NCBI RefSeq assembly: GCF_001549985.1
Contig: NZ_LROZ01000001.1
Span: 558,001 to 622,000, forward strand
Direction: 5' to 3'
Length of the DNA stretch: 64,000 nt
DNA from: Myroides odoratus
GTDB lineage: Bacteria > Bacteroidota > Bacteroidia > Flavobacteriales > Flavobacteriaceae
This document shows positions 47,494 through 56,514 of the stretch, piece after piece. The notes beneath the pieces were generated by a model. That model was not told the DNA's origin. It ran no database searches and worked only from the letters and a program-made list of their open reading frames with translations. The position numbers were made by a program, and so were the translations under genes. Every line of letters starts with the position of its first letter. Position 1 is the stretch's first letter.

Positions 47494-48153
47494 ATACTGA
47501 AACAACCAGTTGTATAAATCTAAATGACGATATAAATCCTCTACACTACCGTGATTCCCTCCTTTGACTATTTGTAATTCAACAGGAGCTTTTGCACTGC
47601 ATTTTTGGATCGCCGTCATTATTTTTTTCGATTCCTTTAGTGGTACAATAAAATCTTTATCCCCGTGGATTAATTTAATTGGTAAACCTGTTAAGTTACA
47701 GGCATCTTGTGTTTCTCCTCCTCCACAAATGGCAATAGCAGCGGCAAGGCGATTCGCGTATTTACTTGCATATTTCAATGTGCCATAGGCACCCAAACTC
47801 ATACCTGTAATGTAAATTCGACTTTCATCAATGGCATAATGTTCAATCATGTATTGTACAATCTCATCTACTTTATCAGGATTCCAAGGGCCTGAAGGCA
47901 ATTGAGGAGCGACCAAATAAGCAGGTAATTTTAATCCTTTTTCAATGCCTCTTAGCGGGCCATAACGCTTAACACGCTCAATATTAGTTCCAGATAAACT
48001 TCGCCCGTGTAAAAAGATCACCAATGGGTTTTTCTCTTGTACTGCACTAGGTTCATTGACCCAAAATTGATAAGAGGTTTGGTCCAAAATAGCTTGAGGT
48101 TGTGCCGATAACGTAAACGAAATCAACCCCATAAGTATACTTAGTAAACGCAT
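47479..48153 (-). CDS. Secreted esterase / alpha-beta hydrolase (LpqC-like)
   Basis: 224 residues from ATG 48153, which begins a signal peptide (LLSILMGLISFTLSAQ). Hydrolase core: FLHGRSLSG oxyanion region, nucleophile serine in ITGMSLGAYG, aspartate in HGDKDFIVP, histidine in GGNHGSVED. Resembles PHB-depolymerase/LpqC-type esterases acting outside the cytoplasm. Substrate unknown. Confidence 0.85.
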   Translation of the reverse strand: MRLLSILMGLISFTLSAQPQAILDQTSYQFWVNEPSAVQEKNPLVIFLHGRSLSGTNIERVKRYGPLRGIEKGLKLPAYLVAPQLPSGPWNPDKVDEIVQYMIEHYAIDESRIYITGMSLGAYGTLKYASKYANRLAAAIAICGGGETQDACNLTGLPIKLIHGDKDFIVPLKESKKIMTAIQKCSAKAPVELQIVKGGNHGSVEDLYRHLDLYNWLFQYTKKE

Positions 48154-48410
48154 AGAATTTTTACCTAAATATAGCTGTATTCTAGAAAAGCTCACAGAAA
48201 AAAAATGCAGCAATTATTTTTCTTTTTGTATTGAAGCAGAAACGAAGTAAAACATTAACTCACAATACGTTACAACTAATACTCAACCAGTGCTTTCACA
48301 TTTAGTTAAAAAACATATATTATTTTAAGTTAATAATTATCAAATTAATTTAACATATAAATATTATATTCTATTTTTAATCAAAATTTAAAAACATATA
48401 ATAAAACTAA

Positions 48411-49283
48411 ATGAAAAAACTAGTAAAGACAACATTATTTGCCAGTCTTGGCTTATTCCTATTCAGCTGTAATTCGGATGATAGTGCCTCAATAAAGATG
48501 GAAAAGGTATACCAGCTTAGTTCTATAGAACAAAACTATTATGATGAAGATGAGACTACAGAGGAAAAGCATTTACTTCATGTGACTTATCAATTAAAAT
48601 ACGATGCTGATTTTAAATTGAAAAAAATCTTATATGAAGATACAGGCTATATTAATAAGAAGGTAGTTAGAGAACAGTCCTTCGAAATGCAACACACTTT
48701 AGACGAAAAAGGAAGGTTACAAACCTTTATGATTAAAAAGCTTCCTATACTTGTAGAAGAATACACCTATACGTATGCGGATGACTTATTACAATCAACA
48801 ACCTTTAATTTTGTACAACAAGGTAAGGCCGTTACAGCAACGTTTAGTCATAATGAAAACAAACTAATGGTTAGCAATCATTCACAAGAAGCTGATTCAC
48901 CAGGAGATAATATACATATAGATTATACCTACAATGAAAAAAAACAAGTGAATCAATTTAAGGTTAACCGTCAAGGGAATAATAATCAATCCGTTCATTT
49001 AACTTATGACGATAAATTATCCCCATTCTATAATCTTCCATATGACTTGACTAGTTTACTACTCAATTTTAATCACACATTCCCTTACAGCTATAAATTT
49101 CCCAACAATATAACTTCATTAACAGAAGGCAAAAAAGTTAATGAGGTCGAATTTACTTATAATGAGGCTAATTTACCTACGAAAGCCATCTACTATGATG
49201 GACCCAAAGCAGATCAACTAGTAGCCTTCGACATAACTTATACGTATACCGTTAGAGAAGTCGAAGCAAAAGCAAAAAAATAA
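48411..49283 (+). CDS. Lipoprotein, unknown function
   Basis: 290 residues; lipobox FLFSC then an acidic linker. The mature part repeats short strand motifs (YTYTYADDLLQSTTF, IDYTYNEKKQVNQF, VEFTYNEANLPTKAIYY), like the DUF4595/YD-type beta repeats of Bacteroidota lipoproteins. Ends just before a strong terminator. Confidence 0.75.
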   Translation: MKKLVKTTLFASLGLFLFSCNSDDSASIKMEKVYQLSSIEQNYYDEDETTEEKHLLHVTYQLKYDADFKLKKILYEDTGYINKKVVREQSFEMQHTLDEKGRLQTFMIKKLPILVEEYTYTYADDLLQSTTFNFVQQGKAVTATFSHNENKLMVSNHSQEADSPGDNIHIDYTYNEKKQVNQFKVNRQGNNNQSVHLTYDDKLSPFYNLPYDLTSLLLNFNHTFPYSYKFPNNITSLTEGKKVNEVEFTYNEANLPTKAIYYDGPKADQLVAFDITYTYTVREVEAKAKK

Positions 49284-49298
49284 AATCAATAACATTTG

Positions 49299-49327
49299 AA
49301 ACCGATTAGTAACTAATCGGTTTTTTG
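49299..49327. terminator. Bidirectional terminator
   Basis: AACCGATTAGT pairs with ACTAATCGGTT around a single A, followed by TTTTTTG. It lies between converging genes. Confidence 0.9.
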
Positions 49328-49825
49328 TTATTCACACCACCCCTTTAAACTGCTCCAAGCTTTTAATTTTTCATCAAAAGTCATTCTTGCATTTGCTCCA
49401 CTAGGAGACGGTAAGGTTACCATTGGTATCCCAACTTCTATTCCAATGTATTTTTTAAAGTATTTTGCTGCGTTTTGGCTAGAAAAAACAATCAGCTGAA
49501 TACTGGGATAATCTTGGAGTAATTGGGGAATATTATTAGGATGTTCCGCTTTGATTGCACTATCTAAGCTCCCTTCTCTTTCACACGATTGTAAAACATC
49601 CCAAAGTGCAAGATGATGGTTTTGAATTAAATTCACTTTACTCTGGTATACCGTTGATAATGGTTCTTCAAAAACAGCAAATAACAGCTTCCAAAACACA
49701 TTCTGTCTATTGCCATAATATTCCTGTTGTTCTAAAGATTTAACACTAGGCATTGTACCTAAAATTAAAACTTTAGGCGTAGCACTGAGTAAAGGTGGAA
49801 AAGATTGAATACGTCCTGTCTTCAT
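49328..49825 (-). CDS. DNA-deoxyinosine / uracil-DNA glycosylase family protein
   Basis: 165 residues. LILGTMPSVKSLEQQEYYGN, then NVFWKLL and LWDVLQSCEREGSLDSAI, and LPSPSGANA near the end are the motifs of family 6 (hypoxanthine) DNA glycosylases in the UDG superfamily. It removes deaminated bases, chiefly hypoxanthine, to start base-excision repair. Confidence 0.88.
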   Translation of the reverse strand: MKTGRIQSFPPLLSATPKVLILGTMPSVKSLEQQEYYGNRQNVFWKLLFAVFEEPLSTVYQSKVNLIQNHHLALWDVLQSCEREGSLDSAIKAEHPNNIPQLLQDYPSIQLIVFSSQNAAKYFKKYIGIEVGIPMVTLPSPSGANARMTFDEKLKAWSSLKGWCE

Positions 49826-49841
49826 GCGTTCATTTTCTGTT

Positions 49842-50651
49842 TTAGGTATGAGTTAAACGATATTGCATGGGACTCTGTCCCACATAGGTTTTAAAATAAC
49901 GACAAAAGGTAGTTGAATCGGCAAAATGCAACTGCTCTGCAATTTGATAAATCGGTAGTTCCGTTGCTGTTAGATATGTTTTAGCCTTGATGACAACTAA
50001 TTCCGTAATAACCTTCGAAATAGATTTCCCTGTGCGTTGTCGTATTAGTGTCGTCAAATATTTCGGTGTCAGCTTTAATTGATCCGCATAAAAGCGCACT
50101 GACTTCTCCACAAGATAATGCTGATGGAGCAAGTTATAAAATTGAAACACAATACTATCCTTTCGTGAACTCGGTTGCATCACTTGTTCTTCTTGTTGAT
50201 ATACCCGATTGATGTGGGCAATGAACGAATACAAAAGATAGCGTAAAGCATCTGCTTGAAAAATAGATACCAGAGACAGCTGCTGCTGAAAAAGGGTGAG
50301 ATATTGTTCAAAAATAACTTGGTCTGACTGCTCTAAAACAAGGAGAGGCTGCTGAACTAATACACTTAAGAAATTGTAGTTCGTCGGTAAAATCATCTCA
50401 TCTATTGTCTGAAAACTAAACACTAAATGAATACACTGAAAATCACTGCTATATTGCTGAGTAAAAACCAAACTTTGGGGAAATAAAGTAATCAAAGTCC
50501 CTTGAACAACACGATACGCCTGGGTGTTAATGGTTACATTTGCCGTTCCTGCGATACAATACGAAAGAATAATTTGTCCTTCTTGCTGTATTGCAGTAGG
50601 ATTCCAAAGATTAAAAAGTTCCGGAGTGGTTAATACTTGAATATTCTGCAT
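49842..50651 (-). CDS. AraC-family transcription regulator
   Basis: 269 residues from the ATG at 50651 (GTG at 50669 is in frame). N-terminal cupin-like sensing domain; C-terminal two helix-turn-helix units (YADQLKLTPKYLTTLIRQRT, then IYQIAEQLHFADSTTFCRYF, and KTYVGQSPMQYR). Divergent from the GNAT gene at 50762, which it may control. Confidence 0.9.
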   Translation of the reverse strand: MQNIQVLTTPELFNLWNPTAIQQEGQIILSYCIAGTANVTINTQAYRVVQGTLITLFPQSLVFTQQYSSDFQCIHLVFSFQTIDEMILPTNYNFLSVLVQQPLLVLEQSDQVIFEQYLTLFQQQLSLVSIFQADALRYLLYSFIAHINRVYQQEEQVMQPSSRKDSIVFQFYNLLHQHYLVEKSVRFYADQLKLTPKYLTTLIRQRTGKSISKVITELVVIKAKTYLTATELPIYQIAEQLHFADSTTFCRYFKTYVGQSPMQYRLTHT

Positions 50652-50725
50652 TTTTCGATTACATTTCACTTACAAATATAACCTTTTGCACATTAATTCA
50701 GGTGAATCATCGACACCTATTCAAA

Positions 50726-50756
50726 TTGAAATAGAGTACTTTGCCCTTTATATTTG
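50726..50756 (+). promoter_or_regulatory. Promoter with almost no leader (GNAT gene)
   Basis: TTG at 50726-50728 and TATATTTG at 50749-50756, 20 bases apart. Expected start of transcription (about 50762-50764) coincides with the ATG at 50762, so the mRNA may be leaderless or nearly so. Confidence 0.5.
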
Positions 50757-50761
50757 TATTT

Positions 50762-51673
50762 ATGCAGACCAAACAGATTACAGTAAACGACAAAACATAC
50801 ACCTTGCACATCGCTTATCAAGACAATGATACACTGCGAAAAGCATTCAATGCCATGACCTTTGATTTTTGGGAATTCACGTTTGAATCCTATTATCAAT
50901 CGGGATATTGGGACGATACTTGCATTATTTTTTCTTTATTTGATGGAGAAACTATCGTCGCCCATACGACTTTAAGTATATTTCAAACGAAAATACAAAA
51001 TCAATTGCTTTGTCTTGGTCAATTAGGAACTGTTATGACCCAGCCTACACATACCAAACAAGGATTATCGCGTTTCTTAATGCAGCATATTATGGAAACC
51101 TATCGCAATACATTGGATGGTTATTTCTTATTTGCCAATGATACCGTCTTGGAGTTTTATCCTAAATTTGGTTTTATTGCGGTTCCTGAATTTCAGGCCA
51201 CAAAATCATTTCAACAACAAGCGAATGACTATGAGGTAAAACAACTTAACCTCAACTATCAAGAGGATTTAGCCTTATTTCAGCATTACCTAAAAAACGG
51301 GCACACCGCTTGTCGTTTTGACACCCAAAGTTTTGGATTAGCCCATTTCTATTGTTATGCCAATCCTGAATTTGGCTTTGCGGATTCCATTTTCTTTCTC
51401 CCTCAATTAGAAACGATTGTCCTTGCCCAACAAGAGGAGGATACGTTGTTGATACTCCAAGCCTATTATATACAGCAAAACCGCATAGAAGAAGCAATTA
51501 ATGCCTTAGCAACAGCTCAGACAACGCGTATTACATTGGGTTTTACCCCCACAGCTAGTGGATATGACTTTATCCCCTATAAAGAAGAAGACCTAACCCT
51601 CTTTGTTACTCCCTCCCTTGTTCCTTACTTTACGGAACAACAAACCCTGATTCCCCTACTATCACATACCTAA
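50762..51673 (+). CDS. GNAT-family N-acetyltransferase
   Basis: 303 residues from ATG 50762 (an in-frame ATG at 50741 would precede the promoter box). The N-terminal half is an acetyltransferase: GQLGTVMTQPTHTKQGLSRF is the acetyl-CoA loop, then GYFLFANDTVLEFYPKFGF. The C-terminal half is an unrelated sterol-carrier-like or second degenerate domain. Divergent from an AraC regulator. Confidence 0.85.
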   Translation: MQTKQITVNDKTYTLHIAYQDNDTLRKAFNAMTFDFWEFTFESYYQSGYWDDTCIIFSLFDGETIVAHTTLSIFQTKIQNQLLCLGQLGTVMTQPTHTKQGLSRFLMQHIMETYRNTLDGYFLFANDTVLEFYPKFGFIAVPEFQATKSFQQQANDYEVKQLNLNYQEDLALFQHYLKNGHTACRFDTQSFGLAHFYCYANPEFGFADSIFFLPQLETIVLAQQEEDTLLILQAYYIQQNRIEEAINALATAQTTRITLGFTPTASGYDFIPYKEEDLTLFVTPSLVPYFTEQQTLIPLLSHT

Positions 51674-51674
51674 A

Positions 51675-51704
51675 AAAGGAGAGCTAGAGCTCTCCGTTTT
51701 TAAT
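51675..51704. terminator. Bidirectional terminator
   Basis: GGAGAGCT pairs with AGCTCTCC, flanked by A and T runs, between converging GNAT and reductase genes. Confidence 0.85.
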
Positions 51705-52784
51705 TTAAGGAATGATTTGTTCATCGCGCAACTTTTGAAACAAAGCATAAAAAGAATCTCGTGTAGATTGATAGGCAGTAAAGCCCAATGTTCTACTTTT
51801 AGACATATCCGTTACCACTTCCAGAGGACGACCTAAATCTAAATCTGTATGCCAAGGTGAAATAAGCTCATGCAAAGCTGGAATTTTTAATTGATGAACT
51901 GTTGCAACATTTTCCCATAACGCTTCCTTACCTTGTACTTGTTCTTCAAGAGGTTGTGGTTGATCCACATAACCTATTGCCTCAATTCCAAACCAAGATG
52001 CAAGTTCAAACCACAATTGATTCCATCGAAATACATCTCCATTAACCACATTAAATGCCTGATTAGCCGCTTGAGGCGTTTCACTTGCCCAAACGAGTTG
52101 CTTGGCTAAAATCTTCGCATCGGTTACATCAGACAATCCCTTCCACTGGGCTTCAGAACCAGGCCAAACCATCGGTTTCCCTTCTGCTTTACACAAACTC
52201 GCATATACAGCTAAAGTTGTCCCAATATTCATCAAATTAGTTCCTTTCGCCCTTCCAACTATCGTATGAGGTCTGTGAATACTCCACGTAAAACCATCGC
52301 GAATAGCAGCAGCATAGACCTCATCTTCTTGAGCATAGTAAAAATTCGGTAAATCTAAACGAGGATGTTCTTCCTTCACCGGTGTCAAAGGAAGAATTCC
52401 ACTTTTTGCATAAGCATCGAATGGACCTAAATAATGTTTCAATCCTGTAACCAAAGCGACGTGTTGTACGGATTTTTTAGGAGATAATGCCTTTAAAACA
52501 TGGCGCACTAACGCACTATTCCATTGAATATTTTCTTCTTCTGAAGCCCCGCGTACCCAAGCGGTAAAAAACACATGGGTTGGTGCAAGATCTGCTAATG
52601 CTTCTTGCAATTGTATGGGGTCTAAAAGATCTGCTACCACAGGAATCACTCCCGCAATCCCCACATTTGGATTGCGTGCCAATCCATAGGTTACCCAACC
52701 TTGAGCAACTAATTCTTCAGCCAAATTACTTCCCGCAATTCCGCTTACTCCTACTACTAATGCACTGTTTTTCATCTGTTCCAT
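51705..52784 (-). CDS. PRISE-type NAD(P)H-dependent reductase (SDR)
   Basis: 359 residues. Nucleotide-binding SALVVGVSGIAGSNLAEEL at the N terminus, VTGLKHYLGPFDAYAKSG, FYYAQEDEVY with the catalytic Tyr, and WSIHRPHTIVGRA match the PRISE family (progesterone 5-beta-reductase/iridoid synthase-like), which reduce activated C=C bonds. In bacteria substrates are enones of unknown origin. Next to, and transcribed the same way as, a Crp-family regulator. Confidence 0.85.
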   Translation of the reverse strand: MEQMKNSALVVGVSGIAGSNLAEELVAQGWVTYGLARNPNVGIAGVIPVVADLLDPIQLQEALADLAPTHVFFTAWVRGASEEENIQWNSALVRHVLKALSPKKSVQHVALVTGLKHYLGPFDAYAKSGILPLTPVKEEHPRLDLPNFYYAQEDEVYAAAIRDGFTWSIHRPHTIVGRAKGTNLMNIGTTLAVYASLCKAEGKPMVWPGSEAQWKGLSDVTDAKILAKQLVWASETPQAANQAFNVVNGDVFRWNQLWFELASWFGIEAIGYVDQPQPLEEQVQGKEALWENVATVHQLKIPALHELISPWHTDLDLGRPLEVVTDMSKSRTLGFTAYQSTRDSFYALFQKLRDEQIIP

Positions 52785-52857
52785 ATTTATAGAACAAAGC
52801 TAGCTCGACTTTCAGAACTGTCCTTTGATCTACAATAAGAACAACCCTTGATCTAAA

Positions 52858-53442
52858 TCAAGATAAATCTCTTTTTTTATGCTTTATTCTACTAAATGTT
52901 TCTGGGGTAAGTCCCAAGAAAGAGGCCAGTAAACTCTGCGGAATTCGCTGTATCAATTCGGGATAAGTGTGTATTAAATAGAAGTATTTTTCTTCAGCAG
53001 AATAGCTTTGAGCATAAATGAGTCGTCGGTCCTTCGTAGCCAAACTCCTCTCATATACCAAGCGAAAATAGCGTTCCATTACAGGAACTTCCTCCAGCAT
53101 TTGATCATAATTAATGCGAGACAACAACAATAATTCGCAATCTTCTATAGCTTCAATAGCCAACGTAGCAGGTGTTTGAAACAAAAAGCTCTGAAAATCT
53201 GCAATCCACCACCCTTCCCATCCAAAGAGATTGATATTTTCATTGCCTTTTTCATCCAATACATACGATTTTAAAAGCCCTTGACTGACAAAAGCAAAGT
53301 TCATACACACCTCCTCTTCTTGTAATAAAAATTGGCGTTTTCTCAATTTTTTTACACGAAAAAAAGACGATATCTGTTCTTTTTCTGTTGGGGTTAATCG
53401 AACTTTTTGTTCAATATGTGCAAATAGATTTTCGTATAGCAT
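52858..53442 (-). CDS. Crp/Fnr-family transcription regulator
   Basis: 194 residues. Cyclic-nucleotide-binding-type beta barrel at the N terminus (RQFLLQEEEVCMNFAFVSQG) and a short C-terminal helix-turn-helix (QSLLASFLGLTPETFSRIKH). This is the short cAMP-independent Crp form common in Bacteroidota. It may control the reductase 74 bases downstream. Confidence 0.88.
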   Translation of the reverse strand: MLYENLFAHIEQKVRLTPTEKEQISSFFRVKKLRKRQFLLQEEEVCMNFAFVSQGLLKSYVLDEKGNENINLFGWEGWWIADFQSFLFQTPATLAIEAIEDCELLLLSRINYDQMLEEVPVMERYFRLVYERSLATKDRRLIYAQSYSAEEKYFYLIHTYPELIQRIPQSLLASFLGLTPETFSRIKHKKRDLS

Positions 53443-53553
53443 AATTTGTCCTGTCGGTACTCAAAGATACGAATCCTTCTACTGATCTGCGATCTTTTTC
53501 ATCCTTCCTTATAAATCCTATGGCACTTTTTACTAATCCTATTCGTTTTCTCC

Positions 53554-53561
53554 TACCTTTG
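53554..53561 (+). promoter_or_regulatory. -7 promoter box for the Lrp-type gene
   Basis: TACCTTTG fits TAnnTTTG, 26 bases before the start codon at 53588; no clear -33 TTG. Confidence 0.5.
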
Positions 53562-53587
53562 CATAACACTCTTAAACACAAAAAAGC

Positions 53588-54058
53588 ATGCATAACTTAG
53601 ACGACATAGATTTAAAGCTACTCAACTTATTATCAGAAAATTCCAATGTAACAACCAAGGAATTAGCTCAACAGGTAAATCTATCCTCTACCCCTGTTTT
53701 TGAGCGTGTAAAACGATTGGAACAAGAAGGTTTCATTAAAAAGTACATCGCCTTAATTGATGCGGAAAAGTTAAATCGCGGTTTTGTCGTTTTTTGCAAT
53801 ATCAAGCTAAAACAGCATGAACGCATCATCAACAATAAGTTTATTGACGATATTCTCAATATTGAAGAAGTAGTAGAATGTTATAATATTTCAGGGGAAT
53901 ATGACTTTTTATTAAAAGTGTATGCAAATGATATGCGTCATTATCAGGACTTTGTTTTCAACAAGTTGGCTATGGTGGACAGTATTGGAAGTACACATAG
54001 CTCTTTTGTAATGCGCGAAATTAAAAATGATCACAACATTAAGATTAGCTTGTTGTAA
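53588..54058 (+). CDS. Lrp/AsnC-family transcription regulator
   Basis: 156 residues. N-terminal helix-turn-helix (LKLLNLLSENSNVTTKELAQ, then SSTPVFERVKRLEQEGFIKK) and C-terminal RAM ligand-binding domain (VVECYNISGEYDFLLKVY). Standard single-gene amino-acid-responsive regulator. Divergent from the Crp-type gene. Confidence 0.92.
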   Translation: MHNLDDIDLKLLNLLSENSNVTTKELAQQVNLSSTPVFERVKRLEQEGFIKKYIALIDAEKLNRGFVVFCNIKLKQHERIINNKFIDDILNIEEVVECYNISGEYDFLLKVYANDMRHYQDFVFNKLAMVDSIGSTHSSFVMREIKNDHNIKISLL

Positions 54059-54214
54059 CAAACAAAAAAGAAAGATCACACTCTTATAACAGTGAGAAAA
54101 TCAATCCATTTTTGATGCAATAAAAAAGTACATCACAATACGTGTACGAACTGGATAGGGAAATAAAAAAACAAGCATTTTACAAATTCTCTTAACTTTC
54201 AGCACATTAATTCT

Positions 54215-54222
54215 TAGTTTTG
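54215..54222 (+). promoter_or_regulatory. -7 promoter box for the DUF3298-type lipoprotein
   Basis: TAGTTTTG fits TAnnTTTG; 16 bases before the start at 54239. The rest of the 54059-54238 gap shows nothing else. Confidence 0.5.
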
Positions 54223-54238
54223 TAAGAAAAGAAAGTCT

Positions 54239-54994
54239 ATGAAAAAAGTTATCTATTTATCCATACTACTTGCTTTTATGGTGAGTTGTACTAGCAAAGA
54301 CAAATCTTCAGAGGCACTCCAATTTGAGCAAAAAGAATTTGTTCAATCCTCAGACAATTGCATCGCTGATGAATGCACGACAATTAAGCTGAGTCTTCCG
54401 GTGATGACCAATGAAGATCACGAAATTGCAGCAAAAATCAACCGACATCTTATCGCTGAAATTGACAATATTGTAGCAGTAGATGACGCCACTGCAACTA
54501 GCACCTCTCTAGAGGAACTTACACAGAATTACATCAAAAACTACAAAGCTTTTGTTGCTAAATATCCCGATGAAACGCTTGCTTGGAAAGCGGAAGTGGA
54601 AGGAGACATTACCTTTTACAATGCAGATTTACTTTCTATTGCTTTAGAATACTACACTTTTGCAGGCGGAGCTTATGGATTTAAAAGTGAAATGGCTCTA
54701 AATTTCAACCCAAAAACGGGAGATTTATATCGCGTGGAAGACTTAATTGGCAATTGGGATGAGTTGCAAAAACTCATGGCACTCCAACTGAAAGACAAAA
54801 TGGATATTTGGACAACAAACAACCAATTGAAATACCCAGAAAGTATTTTCTTTTATGAAGATACGGTAGGATTTATTTACAATGCGGTGGATGATGATGC
54901 ACATTACAATGGCCCAACAAAAATTGATTTCCCGAAAGACCGTGTCCTTCCTTTTTTAAAGGTAAACTTGGATCCTATAGCAGCAGAAAAATAA
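54239..54994 (+). CDS. DUF3298/DUF4163 lipoprotein (RsiV-like)
   Basis: 251 residues. Lipobox FMVSC; EIAAKINRHLIAEIDNIVAV and LEYYTFAGGAYGFKSEMAL with FNPKTGDLYRVEDLI are the DUF4163-DUF3298 arrangement seen in RsiV-type and related extracytoplasmic proteins. There is no linked sigma factor here. Just before the flippase gene. Confidence 0.85.
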   Translation: MKKVIYLSILLAFMVSCTSKDKSSEALQFEQKEFVQSSDNCIADECTTIKLSLPVMTNEDHEIAAKINRHLIAEIDNIVAVDDATATSTSLEELTQNYIKNYKAFVAKYPDETLAWKAEVEGDITFYNADLLSIALEYYTFAGGAYGFKSEMALNFNPKTGDLYRVEDLIGNWDELQKLMALQLKDKMDIWTTNNQLKYPESIFFYEDTVGFIYNAVDDDAHYNGPTKIDFPKDRVLPFLKVNLDPIAAEK

Positions 54995-55020
54995 AGCATT
55001 GACCCTTAACGCTCGACACT

Positions 55021-56478
55021 GTGAGTATTTATAAAAAAATCTTTCAACAGACCGCTATCTATGGTTTAGCAGCTGTTTTCCCTAAAGTAATTGGTTTCTT
55101 TTTAGTTCCGTTTCACACGGATTTGATGAAAAATGACGCCTATGGAGAGTATAGCGTGATTTTCTCCATCATGATGTTGCTGAATGTCATACTCTCTTTT
55201 GGTATGGAAACCGCTTTCTTTCGATTTTATAATACTCGAGACAATAAACAAGAAGTCATCAACAATAGCATGCTCTTTTTGGGCGCAACTACCCTCCTTT
55301 TTGCAGTAGTAGGGTTCTCTTTCCTTGATTTTTGGTCTACACTTCTCCATATACCAACCAATATCTTACACTATGTTCTGTGGATTCTGATTTTGGATGC
55401 TTTGGTGATTGTGCCTTTTGCTAAGTTAAGAGCCGATCAACGCCCGATGTATTACAGCGCTATTCGAATTGGAAATGTCTGTATTTATTCTGTGCTGAAT
55501 GTGTTATTTTTATATTTCTTGCCTCAATGGGCAGCACAAGCGCCTTCGTCCATTTTTGCATCCCTCTATATTGAAAACTTTCAAGTAGAATATATTTTTA
55601 TTGCCAACTTAGTGGCTAGTGCAGCTACATTCTTCGTATTTACGAAGAATTATTGGCAGTTGAATTTCAATATAAACAAGGAATTATTACAACAAATGTT
55701 GCGTTATAGTTTCCCTGTAATGGTTGCTGGATTGGCTTTTGCTATCAATGAAAGCTTTGACAAAATCTTATTACAGCGTTTGTTACCTGCGGATATCGCT
55801 TCTGCTGAGGTTGGAAAATATGCTGCTTGTTACAAATTAGGTCTTTTTATGGTCTTGTTTAGACAAGCTTATACCTTAGGAATCGAACCTTTCTTTTTTA
55901 ACTACGCCAAAAATGACGATGCACCAACTAAATACGCTACCGTAACCAAGTACTTCATCTTAATGGGAAGTGCTATTATGCTAGGTGTAGTAGTCTTTTC
56001 GGATGTATTAAAAGTGTTGTTTATTCGCAATGAAAGTTATTGGGACGCCATGATTGTTGTTCCTCTCATTATTTTAGCCAACCTATGTATGGGGATTTAC
56101 ACCAACCTATCCGTTTGGTATAAGTTGCGCGATAAAACAAGTATGGGGGCTTATATCTCCATTTTTGGAGCGGTATTAACCTTACTGTTCAATTACGCCT
56201 TAATTCCATTATGGGGTTATATGGGATCTGCTATCGCTACCTTATTGGCGTATGGATCGATGATGATTGTCTCCTATGTATTAGGCCAAAAATACTACCC
56301 TATTCCCTATGATAAAAAAGCCATTGGTCTGTATATGGGATTATCCATGCTCTTATCATATATCTACTTCTACCACTTTAGAGAAAACTATTTCGTAGGT
56401 TTTGCTGCGATTCTCCTTTTCGGTGTAGTTGTATTTAGTCAAGAGAAAAACGCCCTAAAACGAATGCTTAAAAAATAA
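55021..56478 (+). CDS. Polysaccharide flippase (Wzx/MATE-like)
   Basis: 485 residues from a GTG start at 55021 (codes SIYKKIFQQTAIYGLAAVFP). Twelve or more membrane helices across the whole length, and the typical N-terminal pattern of MOP-superfamily oligosaccharide exporters. It moves lipid-linked sugars across the inner membrane. No glycosyltransferases are adjacent. Confidence 0.9.
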   Translation: MSIYKKIFQQTAIYGLAAVFPKVIGFFLVPFHTDLMKNDAYGEYSVIFSIMMLLNVILSFGMETAFFRFYNTRDNKQEVINNSMLFLGATTLLFAVVGFSFLDFWSTLLHIPTNILHYVLWILILDALVIVPFAKLRADQRPMYYSAIRIGNVCIYSVLNVLFLYFLPQWAAQAPSSIFASLYIENFQVEYIFIANLVASAATFFVFTKNYWQLNFNINKELLQQMLRYSFPVMVAGLAFAINESFDKILLQRLLPADIASAEVGKYAACYKLGLFMVLFRQAYTLGIEPFFFNYAKNDDAPTKYATVTKYFILMGSAIMLGVVVFSDVLKVLFIRNESYWDAMIVVPLIILANLCMGIYTNLSVWYKLRDKTSMGAYISIFGAVLTLLFNYALIPLWGYMGSAIATLLAYGSMMIVSYVLGQKYYPIPYDKKAIGLYMGLSMLLSYIYFYHFRENYFVGFAAILLFGVVVFSQEKNALKRMLKK

Positions 56479-56479
56479 G

Positions 56480-56508
56480 AAAAGCCACGCTAAGCGTGGC
56501 TTTTTACT
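56480..56508. terminator. Bidirectional terminator
   Basis: AAAAGCCACGC pairs with GCGTGGCTTTT around TAA. Confidence 0.92.
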
Positions 56509-56514
56509 TCTATA

